From assembly GCF_037325665.1 (NCBI RefSeq), contig NW_027128475.1, forward strand, positions 37,501-101,500: a stretch of DNA of 64,000 bases. The letters are read 5' to 3'. Source of the DNA: Littorina saxatilis (lineage: Eukaryota; Mollusca; Gastropoda; Littorinimorpha; Littorinidae). A model generated the notes under the pieces. The model saw only the letters and a list, made by a program, of their open reading frames with translations, was not told the DNA's origin and did no database searches. This document shows positions 34,353 through 45,397 of this stretch, piece after piece. The position numbers and the translations under genes are program-made. Every line of letters starts with the position of its first letter. Positions within the stretch are counted from its first letter, which is position 1.

Positions 34353-35256
34353 GGAAGGGCTCTTAATATGGACCACTTTTTGTTTCATGCTGATAACTAG
34401 CGTGTTTTCTTGCGAAGAAGTTTTATTTTGTGTTTGGTAGTCCTTTATTTCTCTTAGGTTAACCGTTAGGCCTAATTAGAGTGAAATAGCTTTGATAAAC
34501 ATTCAACAAAAATTAAATACAGACAAAATCACAAATGGTCCATAATAGGAGCCTGGGCGCCTAATATGGACCAGTGAAGCGGCCTTCACAAATCACTGTA
34601 AAAAGCCCCCTATACTTCAAAATAACATGATACAACTTAGTGTACAAGTCAGTCTAATTCAAATATGCTTTAGATTGATCTAGATCTGTTTCGGGTTGAT
34701 GAGAGCATTATTTGAAGCACACCAGGAAACTAAAGAAGCTTATCAAAAACAGAGTGAAAATAAATGAAATTGTCAACTTCCACGAAAAGAAGACTTTTTT
34801 TTTTTAAATCTTGAGGACTAGTTATAGGTTATTTCCAGCAAGCTTCTTAATGAATTATTGAAAATAGCTTTTAGCTTTTTTTTCTCGATTTGTTGAAGGT
34901 GGTCCATATTTGGGGACTCGCACATACTTTGAGATCTTGCTATTATTTTTTGTTTGCACGGTAAAAACTCTGGGTCAACCCTGCTAAAATGTAACAAATG
35001 CGGTCTTAGCTGTCATATATAGCAATTTTTGTGTGATAAAAGCTTTGGGCTGTGGACAGAAACGAGTTCGTTTTCGGGGGCAAATTTAGAGTGAACGCTG
35101 CCAAACTGAGTGAAAAAAGGAGAAAAAGCCTAACGGTTTTGAGATGTGTGTTTCTGCAATACAGCGAAATTTTTTTTTTGAGCGCTCTAGCGCCGTTAGT
35201 TTTTCAGAACAGGAGGTGGTCCATATTAGGAGCCGGTCCATATTAGGAGCCCTTCC
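34353..35256. mobile_element. TIR element with repeated TAATATGGACC modules, 904 bp
   Basis: The left end GGAAGGGCTCTTAATATGGA matches the inverted right end GGAAGGGCTCCTAATATGGA. The TAATATGGACCA motif or its inverse recurs at the left end, twice near 34540-34573, near 34900, and twice in the last 50 bp. TTA flanks the left end; a TTA lies one base beyond the right end. No coding capacity. Confidence 0.75.
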
Positions 35257-35404
35257 CTTATATCTACGTGAAGCTACCACCGCTCGGCTTTACACACACA
35301 CACACTTTTTTTTAATTAGTTGCTTTTGGCACACGTCCTCATCATCTGCACTTGAAACAACTACAAAACACAACAACAGCATGGTTGTGCCTGTCGGGTT
35401 ACAC

Positions 35405-35686
35405 TGAGGGGCGGATCAGTTGCTTTGTAAGGCGGGGGGGGGGGGGGGGACTTTGAATCGAAAGTGAATGTGATGGGCGCGAAGCGCCCGAATTTGCTAG
35501 GGGGGTCCGGGGGCATGCCCCCCCCCGGAATTTTATTTTGCCCAAAGAAGCAAAATGGTGCCATCTGGTGCCATTTGAACTTAGAAATGGTCATAGAATC
35601 AGCATAGAAAAATCTTTTTTTTTTCTTCTTTTTTTTGGGGGGGGGGCACGTGCCCCCTGTGCCCCCCCCCCCCTCGTCCGCCCCTG
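35405..35686. mobile_element. hAT-type MITE, ~280 bp
   Basis: The ends read AGGGGCGGA and inverted TCCGCCCCT. The flanks GGTTACAC and GGTTATCAC look like one mutated ~8-bp duplication. The body has long G and C runs. Confidence 0.7.
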
Positions 35687-35747
35687 GGTTATCACCATAA
35701 GGCGCCTGTACAGTTTGTCAGTCTCTCTTTTTAGATCAGTGGCCTGT

Positions 35748-36294
35748 GCCGGTGTAACACGAAATTTTTACTCCACGAAAAATTTACTCCGGAGTAAATA
35801 TTTCGTACGAAATTCTTACTCCGAGTACACTTTTCGTACGAGAAAAGAACTCCCCAAGGCACGAAATTTTTACTCCCTCCACGAAATTTTTACTCCCTAT
35901 TTATTTTACTTCCAGTAAAAATCTCGTACGCAAAAATGGGATGCGGGCGAAGGGATAATGCCAATAAGTGATCTCGCGCACACGACTGTCCCGCTACCCT
36001 CCTTCCACCCCTCCCACCACCAAGACTAACAGGGGACAAGGGAGTAAAAATTTCGTTCACCTGGCATGGAAAGTTAAATTGCTTGTGTTTGGGTGAAGTA
36101 ATTTATTCGTTATTTATTCGTCAGGGGAGTAACATTTTTGTACAAAATATTTACTCGGAACTCACCTGTCTTGGGGAGTAATTTTCTCGTGAAATGGGGG
36201 AGTGCTTTTTTCGTAAAGGGAGTAACTTTTTCGTACAAAATGTTTACTCCGGAGTAAAAATCTCGTGGGAGTAATTTTCTCGTGTTACACCGGC
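35748..36294. mobile_element. Modular foldback element, 547 bp, TIR over 60 bp
   Basis: GCCGGTGTAACACGA at the left is mirrored at the right, and the match continues more than 60 bp through the palindrome TTTACTCCGGAGTAAA and into CGTAC.AAA. The interior is built from many copies, in both directions, of a GGGAGTAA-(A/T)n-TCGT module. No coding capacity. Confidence 0.85.
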
Positions 36295-36299
36295 GATAG

Positions 36300-36480
36300 T
36301 TTGGTAAAGTCGCGCAGACCGCGCATGCGCCATGTGCAGTAAAATGTTATCGAAAATGGCGGATAAATCTAACTCGTGCTAAGAAACGTTTCAAAACCAA
36401 GCTTTATGGACGTTTTTATGACTACGTACTCCAGCAGACATCAACTTGTGGTCGACGTGTGTGGGTTTTGCTCAAAATAC
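36300..36480 (+). promoter_or_regulatory. Candidate promoter and noncoding first exon
   Basis: A CpG-richer stretch with GCGCATGCGC (an NRF1-like palindrome) precedes a donor AAATAC|GTAAGT at 36480. An ATG with the short frame MDVFMTTYSSRHQLVVDV reaches the donor in phase 0. The next plausible exon (38541-38714, donor TTACTTA|GTAAGT) would then stop early, so the transcript start may be noncoding. Confidence 0.3.
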
Positions 36481-36542
36481 GTAAGTATTCGTAAACCGTT
36501 TGGCTTCTCGAATTAAGTTTCAACTTTGTCTCTGTCTTGAAC

Positions 36543-36641
36543 CACAGGCGGAAGGTATCGTTCACTGGACCACTACTTTCTATGACTCTATGAGTATGAA
36601 AGTAGTCTAGTGGTCCAGTGGACGATACCTTCCGCCTGTGC
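36543..36641. repeat. Near-perfect hairpin, ~99 bp
   Basis: Arms 36543-36580 (CACAGGCGGAAGGTATCG..) and 36597-36641 pair with only one or two mismatches plus a 2-nt bulge; the loop is about 16 nt. Confidence 0.85.
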
Positions 36642-37014
36642 TCGAACCAAAATACTAAGCTTACCAGTTACCACACTGTCATACTCATAGTCATAGTGAT
36701 AGCACTGATACATTTGTACAGGTAAACATGGCTGTTTGCTGAAAATCAGTCTTTGTGAAAAATTGTAATGATGTCTCTGAAGTTTGATTCAGTCCCTAAT
36801 TCATTCAGTGATTCATTTTGATGGGACGTCAACCCATGGTGAGGCTAATACTAATATTTGATCGTATTCTGCCGGTGCCATTGCCAACTGCCATGGTTGT
36901 TCTTGTGTGCACTAATTAGTAATTTACTAGCAATAGGAGTTCGAGTTCTACTATAGTAGTATTTTACTAAATCATTACTACTAGTACTCCCGGCCGGGTC
37001 ATACCTAAGACTGT

Positions 37015-37220
37015 AAAATTGGCAATCTAGTGGCGTCTGGCATTATGGGGTTAGGACTGGTTGGTCCGGTGTCAGAATAATGTGACTAGGTGAGACATGA
37101 AGCCTGTGTTGCGACTTCTGTCTTGTGTGTGGCGCACGTTAAGTGTCAAAGCAGCACCGCCCTGATATGGCCCTTCGTGGTCGGCTGGGCGTTAAGCAAA
37201 CAAACAAACAAACAAACAAA
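37015..37220 (+). mobile_element. SINE 3' part with (CAAA)n tail
   Basis: Ends GTGGTCGGCTGGGCGTTAAG followed by (CAAA)n at 37196-37220, a SINE tail of a type I associate with molluscs. The 5' limit is approximate and no Pol III boxes are seen, so it is 5' truncated. Confidence 0.65.
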
Positions 37221-37342
37221 CTACTAGTACTAAATACTACTGCTACTACTAGCTTTAAACAAGCTATGGTTTGAATGACCAGCTAAATGCTAATAGTAAA
37301 TAAGTACATTATTTTTGCATCAGCGAGGTATACATAAATTTA

Positions 37343-38455
37343 ACGAAGTGGATTCACAGCGCGCGGCGCGTTGTGCAGCGTTGCGATTTACAACGCGCGG
37401 CGCTACGAGGAACGCTGCGATTCACGACGCGCGATGTATTCTGCCGATACATTTCCTTCACAATCGCAAAGTTTACAACAGCTACATCTATCTGATCTAT
37501 TTGAGAAATAAAACTGTCAATAAAGCGAAAAACAGAGCTGAGCCATTCTCTCTCTCTCACTCTTTCAACTGAATTCACCAGTATATCGCCGCGTCGATGT
37601 AAAAACGTGCCTGCCTCTGCTGAACAATCCTTCTCATTGCGGTCAATGCGCATGCGCCAATCTTGGACTTACAAAAATGCGACCCTTTGAGTTTGACCCA
37701 TGGAACCATGGGTTAGGGTAAGGGTTAGGTTGTTCTTGACTTACTTGACTTATTCCTGTAGACTCCCTGTGGAGCATAGGGCCGCAGCCCGGATAAAGGA
37801 GGAGGGTTGGGCGTGGGGTTAGCAACTCCACCCCGCCAAAAAACCAACTTGCTACAGAAACCGTAGGTTGTTCACGACCTGATTAATCTCCCCATGTTAG
37901 CGCATGCGCATTGACCGCAATGAGAAGGACTGTTCAGGCAGAGTTTTCAGTTTGTGACACCGGCCTTGAATACTTGGCAGTCATACTCATATCACTACAT
38001 GTCATTGCAATGGCTTCTACTATATATGGAAAGGAGCTGAGTTTTTAAACTGGGATGACGTTTTTAAACAATTATCCGAGTACAGTGCCGCGGAACTGTT
38101 AATCGGTGTCACACCAGTTAACACTTCAGCAGCCATTTTGGAATTCGCGCATGCGCAGATCATTTTTTCAGCGTGGGTTTTTTTTCCAGTTGATTTGAAC
38201 GCGTATATAATTATATTCAGTCTGCATAAAGTGCAATTTTGTAGTCTTGCAGCCCTGAAGTTGCTTTTGCGTGTCCAAAGAAAGAGTGTAAAATGTTGCT
38301 GATAATCATGCATACATGTACAAAAATAAAGCGCATCAACAATCTGCGCTGGTGAGAGCAATAGCCGCGCTCTGGGAATCGCTGCGCTGCACAACGTGCC
38401 GCGCTCTGTGAATTGCCGCGCTGCACAGCGCGCTGCGCTCTGTGAATCGCTTGCC
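37343..38455. mobile_element. hAT-like non-autonomous element, 1113 bp, 8-bp target duplication
   Basis: The perfect duplication TAAATTTA flanks it (37335-37342 and 38456-38463). Ends ACGAAGTGGATTCACAG and inverted GGCAAGCGATTCACAG share GCGCG.GCGCG.TGTGCAGCG sub-terminal repeats, which recur two or three times per end. No transposase frame. A telomere-like GGGTTAGGGTAAGGGTTAGG occurs inside at about 37710. Confidence 0.8.
37612..37943. mobile_element. Inner inverted-repeat element nested in the hAT-like element
   Basis: ATTGCGGTCAATGCGCATGC near 37637-37656 is mirrored at about 37900-37919, and the match extends outward through CCTTCTC to CTGCCT. The arms are about 43 bp around a ~245-bp core. 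Confidence 0.75.
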
Positions 38456-39174
38456 TAAATTTAAATATTTTATTAAAAAAATACCGCATGGTTTTGCTTG
38501 ACCAAATCATTTATCAGCTAACAATATGCTTTTATTTCAGTTGGACCTGACTTGAGCATGGTTCCGTTGTCTCCGCAACAACAGCTTGGTTGCTCAAGAA
38601 TTGCAGGCATGTCCAGTTTGCAGCATGTGCAGGCTGACCCCGCTGAGTGTGAAGATCTGATGGCTGATCTAGACACAACATAAGCTGCTTGACACTATTC
38701 CAAGCTGTTACTTAGTAAGTGCACATTTTTGTGGGTGAACCATCAGTAACCGTCTACACCCCCACCCACACATACAAACACGCACACAAACTTGGGTTTG
38801 TACTACAACTATTAGTATTAACTACTCTTCATAAATGAGTTATGTAATTCATCAGAGGTTTGAAGTCATTATGGTTTTGCAAATTAGTAAGAGACTATGT
38901 GGGTGCATGGATTCAGTAATGCGCAATTAATACATGCAATACTCCTGCTGGTGAGTTCACAACAAACAGGTACTACATTAGAACTGATCTATGTTATTTG
39001 TTAATGAGGATGATTAATCGTAATCTCACTGTCAAACTGTCATGATACTATTGCCATTGACAGTGCTAGATCACTTCATAAAGTTATTTTAGTAAGTAAT
39101 CATATGATATTGATAATTTTGATATAGTGATTTACTGACGGTGACAATGACATGTTATCTTCATACTATTCAAG

Positions 39175-41873
39175 GTACAAGATGCTAAAAGTGCAGATAT
39201 CAAGGGCTTGGGATTTCGGCTCCTGGAGATGCTACTTGTAACTCTTTTGTGAGTACCGGTACATGTATACTGGGTGTTTTCTCAGTTTTTGTCCGCTGTC
39301 AGTGTGAGATTTATATTGTGGTACAGTGGAACCCCCCTGTTAAGACCCCCCAATTTAAGACTCCCTCCTTTTAAAGACCTTGTTTTCTCAGACTTTCTGT
39401 TCATAACCTCTGTAAAATTACCCCCCTTTTAAGACTCCCTCCTTTTTAAGACTGAATTTTCTCAGATTATTGGAGGTCTTAAAAGGGGTGTTCCACTGTA
39501 TAACCTGTTTTTCTAGTTTCATGGTTTAGCCACGACTCACTTTGAATGAGGGTCATCTGCCAGGCATTTAGCTGATTATCTGATAGTGATAAGTGATATT
39601 TATTTATTTATTTATTTATTTTTTCATTTTTCATTACTTTATTGTCCCATTGCTGGGAAATTCGGGTCGCTTCCACCCAGTGGAAAGCTAGCGGCAACGG
39701 AGTCGCGCTACCCAGGTGTCTGCGTGTTTAGGTGTATTCAGCCACCTGCACTTATGGCAGAATGACCAAGATCTTTAACGTGCCATTGTGGTGACACGGG
39801 GGTGGGAGATGGATACCGTCTCTGGGTCTGCACATAAAGTTGACCCGTGTCCGTCCCGGCCCGGATTCGAACCAGCGACCTCTCGATCACAAGTCCAGTG
39901 CTCTACCACCTGAGCTAATTTGCTATTTATAAATTACAGTTGCAGTAAACTAACACTGTCGCACAAAGTATGTGACTTTAAAAAAAGATTTGTTTGAAAT
40001 CATGTGAGCTCTGTCCACTAGATGATGGAGAAGGGAATTTTTCCAGTTGAGTCTGCAACATGGATTTTTTCTCTCTCAGGATAACAAATACAGTATGGAA
40101 GGAAAAATTTAGGGTTGGTGTGGCGATAACAATAAAGATATGTCATAGTGACTTGACTAATTGATTTGAATTCTGCTGCAGGTCAGTCGCCCCCCACCTC
40201 CTGCTCCTGACCTGGTTGCCTACTACAACTTCGAGGAAATACGACAGGACACCCTTCAGCTTGCTGCACCATGGTGTCTCTTGGAGAACAGCAAGGAACA
40301 GATACAGGTGGGGTCGGTTGGGATACCGTAAACAGACTATTTTTGTTGTTGTTGGCCTCAGCATAGAGTCTGAGGATGTGAGATGTGCATGATGTGTTTG
40401 AATCTGACAGTGATTGTATGAATTTGTTTATACATGTATGGTTGTCACGCGCTTTTAACTTCTGATAAGGCGCTTTATAAATGCCCGTTATTATTATTAT
40501 TATTATAAATAGATACACACTTGTAAACTTATGTTAGTTTTCACACGTGAGCATGAAGGAATGTGCCTTTATGAGGAATGTATAGTGGCTTGCAATATTG
40601 AATTTGAGGGATGTTTGCAGTTATATAATATATTAGCACAGCTCAGTTTTCTTGAGGGTTCTGTGAGAACAGTGAAATTCTCCTTTGAGGACTGAAAAAT
40701 ATCTTGGATAATTGGTCTTAATTGGGGGGGGGGGGGGGGAGGGGGATAGTTACTGTGTGTACGGATATATATCCATACCTGGTCAGATAGAGCCATATGA
40801 GTGGGTACGGATACCCCCCGCGGGTTAGGGGGAGTCCCATATTGGTTGGGACTAGAAAGAATTTACCCGATGCTAACCAGCATGTCGTAAGAGGCGACTA
40901 ACGGTTCTGTTTCTTCTCTTCTTTTGTCTTATTTCTGCCTTACCAGTCCTTTCACCTATATTTCCTTCCAATAAAACTCTCCCTACTATTCCCTGCAGTT
41001 TTCCAATACTTTTCTTGTTGTCTTATTTCTATCTGACTGGATCCTTCACCTTTAGTATGAGGCGACTAACGGATTCTGTTTCTCCTTTAACCCTTGTTGA
41101 GTGGTTCTTGTATAGAATATAGTCAATGTTTGTAAAGATTTTAGTCAAGCAGTATGTAAGAAATGTTTAGTCCTTTGTACTGGAAACTTGCATTCTCCCA
41201 GTAAGGTCATATAGTGTACTACGTTGCAAGCCCCTGGAGCAATTTTTTGATTAGTGCTTTTGTGAACAAGAAACACTTAACAAGTGGCTCTATCCCATCT
41301 CCCCCCTTTCCCCTATCCCATCTCCCCCCTTTCCCGCGTCGCGATATAACCTTCGTGGTTGAAAACGACGTTAAACACCAAATAAAGAAAGAAAGAAAGG
41401 GGGGGGGGGGGATTTAAAACATAAGTACATTCACATGTGTTTTTCATTTTCACTGTGTTAAGGTGGGGAGGTCCTTCTCTACTTCTTTCTTTGTTTTCCC
41501 ATTGACATATTTTTGTTCTTGTCTATATTTTTTACATAGGTTCACCATTAGCTGCTGTCCTCATCCCCAGCCGACTGTTTCCGCTGAAGCCGTGAAGGAT
41601 ACTTCTTCATGTAGGCGTGGACATCTTTTTCGTCGCCATGCAAGGCTTCCAGTACCATATAATTTTGTGAATACTCTGGGGACCTGTCATCGAATTTGGA
41701 AGGACGCTTTATTTTATAACACTTTGTACCCCATCTATGTTGACCAAGATTTTTTAAGCCGAGACCAGCTGTGCTGCAGCAGGTCACTCAGAATTGTAGA
41801 AACTGTGTATCAACAGGCTAGAATGCTGGCGTTAGATCAACGTTACAGGAAGCGACTGAAGCTAACCGTCTAA
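39175..41873 (+). CDS. Candidate three-exon gene with signal-peptide-like start
   Basis: Exons 39175-39248, 40182-40307 and 41540-41873 keep one frame through both junctions (CTCTTTT|GTGAGT, CTGCAG|GTCAG, GATACAG|GTGGGG, TTTACATAG|GTTCA) and stop at 41873. A start at the ATG in GAGATGCTACTTG (about 39228) would give MLLVTLFLSVAPHLLLLTWL, which looks like a signal peptide. The rest (RKYDRTPFSLLHHGVSWRTA, then LPVPYNFVNTLGTCHRIWKD, ending QRYRKRLKLTV) matches nothing I recognise. The middle exon is also open in another frame, and the last exon has a strong competing frame on the other strand. No AATAAA was found nearby. The last exon lies between two direct SINE copies. Confidence 0.3.
39322..39500. 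mobile_element. TACAGTGGAAC MITE (copy 3, complete)
   Basis: TACAGTGGAACCCCCCTGTT at the left mirrors GGGGTGTTCCACTGTA at the right; 179 bp. It serves as the reference copy for the family. Confidence 0.85.
39598..39928 (-). mobile_element. tRNA-derived SINE with (AAAT)n tail
   Basis: The minus-strand head has an A box (TAGCTCAGGTGGTAGAGC) and a B box (GGTTCGAATCC). The body includes GGCACGTTAAAGATCTTGG, a core also present in the SINE at 43020-43548. The tail is an AAAT repeat. Confidence 0.85.
40747..41405 (+). mobile_element. SINE-like repeat with (AAAG)n tail, copy 1
   Basis: Starts AGTTACTGTGTGTACGG, contains CCGCGGGTTAGGGGGAGTCC and CATGTCGTAAGAGGCGACTA (the last duplicated inside this copy), and ends GACGTTAAACACCAAATAAA + (GAAA)n. 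G-runs followed by GAT flank both sides and may be the target duplication. Confidence 0.8.
41548..41786 (-). CDS. Candidate terminal exon, antisense to the plus-strand model
   Basis: The minus-strand frame reads GLGLKNLGQHRWGTK, KIKRPSKFDDRSPEYSQNYM, VLEALHGDEKDVHAYMKKYP, ending QRKQSAGDEDSS and TAA. The composition (charged, few Cys) is more protein-like than that of the plus-strand frame over the same bases. An acceptor (CTACAATTCTGAG) would open it. A possible first exon at about 42493-42422 (MTKSPRGSVHLDLTSSVPLT, donor CCCAG|GTACGG) joins in the right phase. The family is not recognised. Confidence 0.35.
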
Positions 41874-41918
41874 GCAGGATGCGGATATGTGCCGAATGAG
41901 AACAAATGAAATGTACAT

Positions 41919-42402
41919 AGTTACTGTGTGTACGGATATATATCCATACCTGGTCAGATAGAGCCATATGAGTGGGTACGGATACCCCCCGCGGGTTAGG
42001 GGGAGTCCCATATTGGTTGGGACGAGAAAGAATTTACCCGATGCTACCCAGCATGTCGTAAGAGGCGACTAACGGTTCTGTTTCTCCTTTTACCCTTGTT
42101 AAGTGTTTCTTGTATAGAATATAGTCAATGTTTGTAAAGATTTTAGTCAAGCAGTATGTAAGGAATGTTAGGTCCTTTGTACTGGAAACTTGCATTCTCC
42201 CAGTAAGGTCATATATTTTACTACGTTGCAAGCCCCTGGAGCAATTTTTTGATTAGTGTTTTTGTGAACAAGAAACAATTAAACAAGTGGCTTTATCCCA
42301 TCTCCCCCCTTTCCCCTATCCCATCTCCCCCCTTCCCCCGTCGCGATATAACCTTGAATGGTTGAAAACGATGTTAAACACCAAATAAAGAAAGAAAGAA
42401 AT
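41919..42402 (+). mobile_element. SINE-like repeat with (AAAG)n tail, copy 2
   Basis: Same family as 40747-41405 without the internal duplication. It ends in AAATAAAGAAAGAAAGAAA. Confidence 0.8.
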
Positions 42403-42716
42403 TGGGTACGGATATATCCGTACCTGGGAGACAAGGAGTTAAAGGTACTGAACTTGTCAAATCCAGGTGCACGGATCCCCTGGGGCTTTTAGTCATACCT
42501 CAGGCAGCTATCCGTTAGAACTACCGAGTTTTATTGACTTGCACCCAAAGAGTCAAGAACTGCGATTTTTTTACGAATTAATTTCGGACTCTGTCCCGGC
42601 TGGCCTTGACCTATTTTTGGATCTAAATTTAGATCAGGTCATCACATCATGCACAAAAAGACACGTCACTAGTAGCAAACTATGTCAGACATCATCATGA
42701 GTTTGTGTAAGACAAA

Positions 42717-45397
42717 ATGGAGGCCGGAATCACTCAGTTGAATCGAACTCTGACCAAACACCAGGTAATAACTAGGTTAATTTATGCACTCGCGTGAACA
42801 AGCCAACTGTCGAGCTTCACAGATGTCGTCGTTGGGTAGTTTTGGTTTTGTTTTACTACCATAGGAGGATTTTTGAACTGTAAATGCACTCAGCTACAAC
42901 AAAAACGCAAAACGAAGGCTGTGAGCTGCACTGTGCCTTGAAGACCACATCTGAACTGAGGATTTAGTCTCTCCATAATCAAACGCTGAAGAAGATTTCA
43001 GAATGAACTTTGTTAGATAAATTATCAATCAATCAATCAATATGAGGCTTATAGTTATATCACGCGTATTCCGTGGGTACAGTTCTAAGCGCAGGGATTT
43101 TTTAAATTTTTTTTTTTTTATGCAATTTATATCGTGCACATATTCAAGGCGCAGGGATTTATTTATGTCGTGTGAGATGGAATTTTTTTTACACAATACA
43201 TCACGCATTCACATCGGCCAGCAGATCGCAGCCATTTTGGCGCATATCCTACTTTTCACGGCCTATTATTCCAAGTCACACGGATATTTGTTGGACATTT
43301 TTAGCTATGCCTATACAATTTTGCCAGGAAAGACCGTTTTGTCTATCGTGGGATCTTTAACGTGCACCCCCAATGTAGTGTACACGAAGGGACCTCGGTT
43401 TTTCGTCTCATCCGAAAGACTAGCACTTGAACCCACCACCTAGGTTAGGAAAGGGGGGAGAAAATAGCGGCCTGACCCAGGGTCGAACACGCAACCTCTC
43501 GATTCCGAGCGCAAGTACGTTACCACTCGGCCACCCATGCCGGTTGTTATGATCGCCACATTTTAGGTCCCCCCCTTTTCAAACTTCCCCGCTTTTAAGA
43601 CCTTACGTTTTTGGATTTTCTGTTCACAACCTGTTGTGCATTTACCTACATATTAAGCAGATTTCCTCCTTTTTAAGACCAGCTTTTTTTTATTCTTGGA
43701 GGCCTGTTTGGAGGGACACTGCATTTGTTTGTTCGAAATTCAGAATTCAAATAATTCTTCATCAACGAGACCCCCCGCGGGTTAGGGGGAGTCCCATATT
43801 GGTTGGGACAAGAAAGAATTTACCCGATGCTACCCAGCATGTCGTAAGAGGCGACTAACGGTTCTGTTTCTCCTTTTACCCTTGTTAAGTGTTTCTTGTA
43901 TAGAATATAGTCAATGTTTGTAAAGATTTTAGTCAAGCAGTATGTAAGAAATGTTAAGTCCTTTGTACTGGAAACTTGGATTCTCCCAGTAAGGTAATAT
44001 ATTGTACTACATTGCAAGCCCCTGGAGCAGTTTTTGAGTCACTTGAGAAAAAGTGACTCTATGTAATCGGTCAGTGTTAGTCTGTCCGGCCGGCCGGCCG
44101 GCCGGCCGTCCGTAGACACCACCTTAACGTTGGACTTTTCTCGGAAACTATCAAAGCGATCGGGCTCATATTTTGTTTAGTCGTGACCTCCAATGACCTC
44201 TACACTTTAACGATGGTTTCGTTGACCTTTGACCTTTTTCAAGGTCACAGGTCAGCGTCAAAGGAAAAATTAGACATTTTATATCTTTGACAAAGTTCAT
44301 CGGATGTGATTGAAACTTTGTAGGATTATTCTTTACATCAAAGTATTTACATCTGTAGCCTTTTACGAACGTTATCAGAAAAACAAGGGAGATAACTAGC
44401 CTTTTCTGTTCGGCAACACACAACTTAACGTTGGGCTTTTCTCGGAAACTATAAAAGTGACCGGGCTCAAATTTTATGTGAACGTGACTCCCAGTGACCT
44501 CTACACTTTGACGTCTGCTTTGGTGACCTTTGACCTTTTTCAAGGTCACAGGTATGTCTTGAAGGAAAAAAAATTGAAATATCATATCTCTGAAACTATT
44601 CATCGGATTTGATTCAAACTTTATAGGATTATTCTTTACATCAAATTATTTACATCTGTAGCTTTTTACAAACGTTATCGGAAACACAGGGGAGATAACT
44701 AGCCTTTCCTGTTTGTCAACACACAACTTAACGTTGGGCTTTTCTCGTAAACTATAAAAGTGACACAGCTCTAAGAGTAACAAATGTTAGTGTGTCTACT
44801 GTTAATATGATTGCTTCAAAAAAAATTAATGATGCTAGTTTACGTGAATTAAGTTATTGATGGGGTTTGTTTATGTGAGATTAATGAGAGTATTTTTAAT
44901 GCCAAGGTAAATATTTTGTTGCTCGATCCATGCAATCTCATTCTTCAGGTATGCATTGTGTTGTGAATAGCAATTTCTTCCTGTCCATCTGATGCCTCAT
45001 ATAATATTCAGAACTGCGAAAGTGACTCGATCGAGCGTTTGCTCTTCTTGTTTGATTAGTGCTTTTGTGAACAAGAAACAATTGACATCTCCCCCTTTTC
45101 CCGTCGCGATATAACCTTGAATGGTTGAAAACGACGTTAAACAACAAAGAAAGAAAGAAAAGAATTCATCAACGAGTGATTACTGCCTCACCATAGCAGT
45201 TAGGCCAGTCTTACTAACTCTTACTTTTATTAATGTGCCGTGATGCAAAGACGTTGAGCAGTTTTCAGATGTTTATGAATCTAGGGCTTTCAAAATTTAC
45301 TGACATGTTGGTCTCCATGACATCTAAACATGAAGTTCAGTTGCCCCTTTTCAACTTTGAAGGTCACATTGTGGGCGAATTTTTAGCAAAAAGTTGA
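42717..45397 (+). CDS. Candidate two-exon gene, 64 residues, unknown
   Basis: Exon 1 (42717-42764) starts at AAAATGGAGG, reads MEAGITQLNRTLTKHQ and ends at CACCAG|GTAATA in phase 0. Exon 2 (45251-45397) follows a pyrimidine-rich stretch and GATGCAAAG. It reads TLSSFQMFMNLGLSKFTDML, then VSMTSKHEVQLPLFNFEGHI, and stops at TGA. A poly(A) signal AATAAA lies at 45814. The intron holds two SINEs and a nested element. The acceptor is not strong and further exons may be missed. The function is not known. Confidence 0.4.
43020..43548 (-). mobile_element. tRNA-derived SINE, long form, with TTGA-type tail
   Basis: The minus-strand head GGTGGCCGAGTGGTAACG and TGCGTGTTCGACCC are A and B boxes of a Leu/Ser-type tRNA. 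The body carries GTGCACGTTAAAGATCCCAC. The tail at 43024-43042 is a (TTGA)n repeat. About 520 bp. Confidence 0.85.
43562..43723. mobile_element. TACAGTGGAAC MITE (copy 4, decayed)
   Basis: The left TIR is lost; the body TTTTAAGACC..TTTTCTGTTCA and the right GGGACACTGCA remain. Confidence 0.65.
43770..45164 (+). mobile_element. SINE-like repeat copy 3, split by a nested element
   Basis: The 12-bp duplication TTCATCAACGAG flanks it (43758-43769 and 45165-45176). The SINE sequence runs 43770-44032 and 45050-45164; a ~1 kb foreign block lies between. Confidence 0.85.
44033..45049 (+). mobile_element. Nested repeat with ~300-bp internal tandem units
   Basis: It interrupts the SINE between TTTTT and TTTGATTAG. 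It starts GAGTCACTTGAGAAAAAGTG and holds two full and one partial unit with AACTTAACGTTGGGCTTTTC, GTGACCTTTGACC.TTTTTC and GGGAGATAACTAGCC (period about 300 bp). (CCGG)n occurs at 44088-44107. The class is unclear: the ends do not form a convincing TIR. Confidence 0.7.

Noticed and set aside
37700-37735. Interstitial telomere from GGGTTAGGGTAAGGGTTAGG
   Set aside because: Only about two imperfect units, inside a non-autonomous DNA element.
39850-39928. tRNA gene on the minus strand
   Set aside because: Same reasoning: a SINE head, with a conserved SINE body and (AAAT)n tail.
42467-42700. 77-codon plus-strand frame before the MEAGITQ exon
   Set aside because: Ends before the better ATG, out of frame with the exon, with no splice support; more likely 5' flank.
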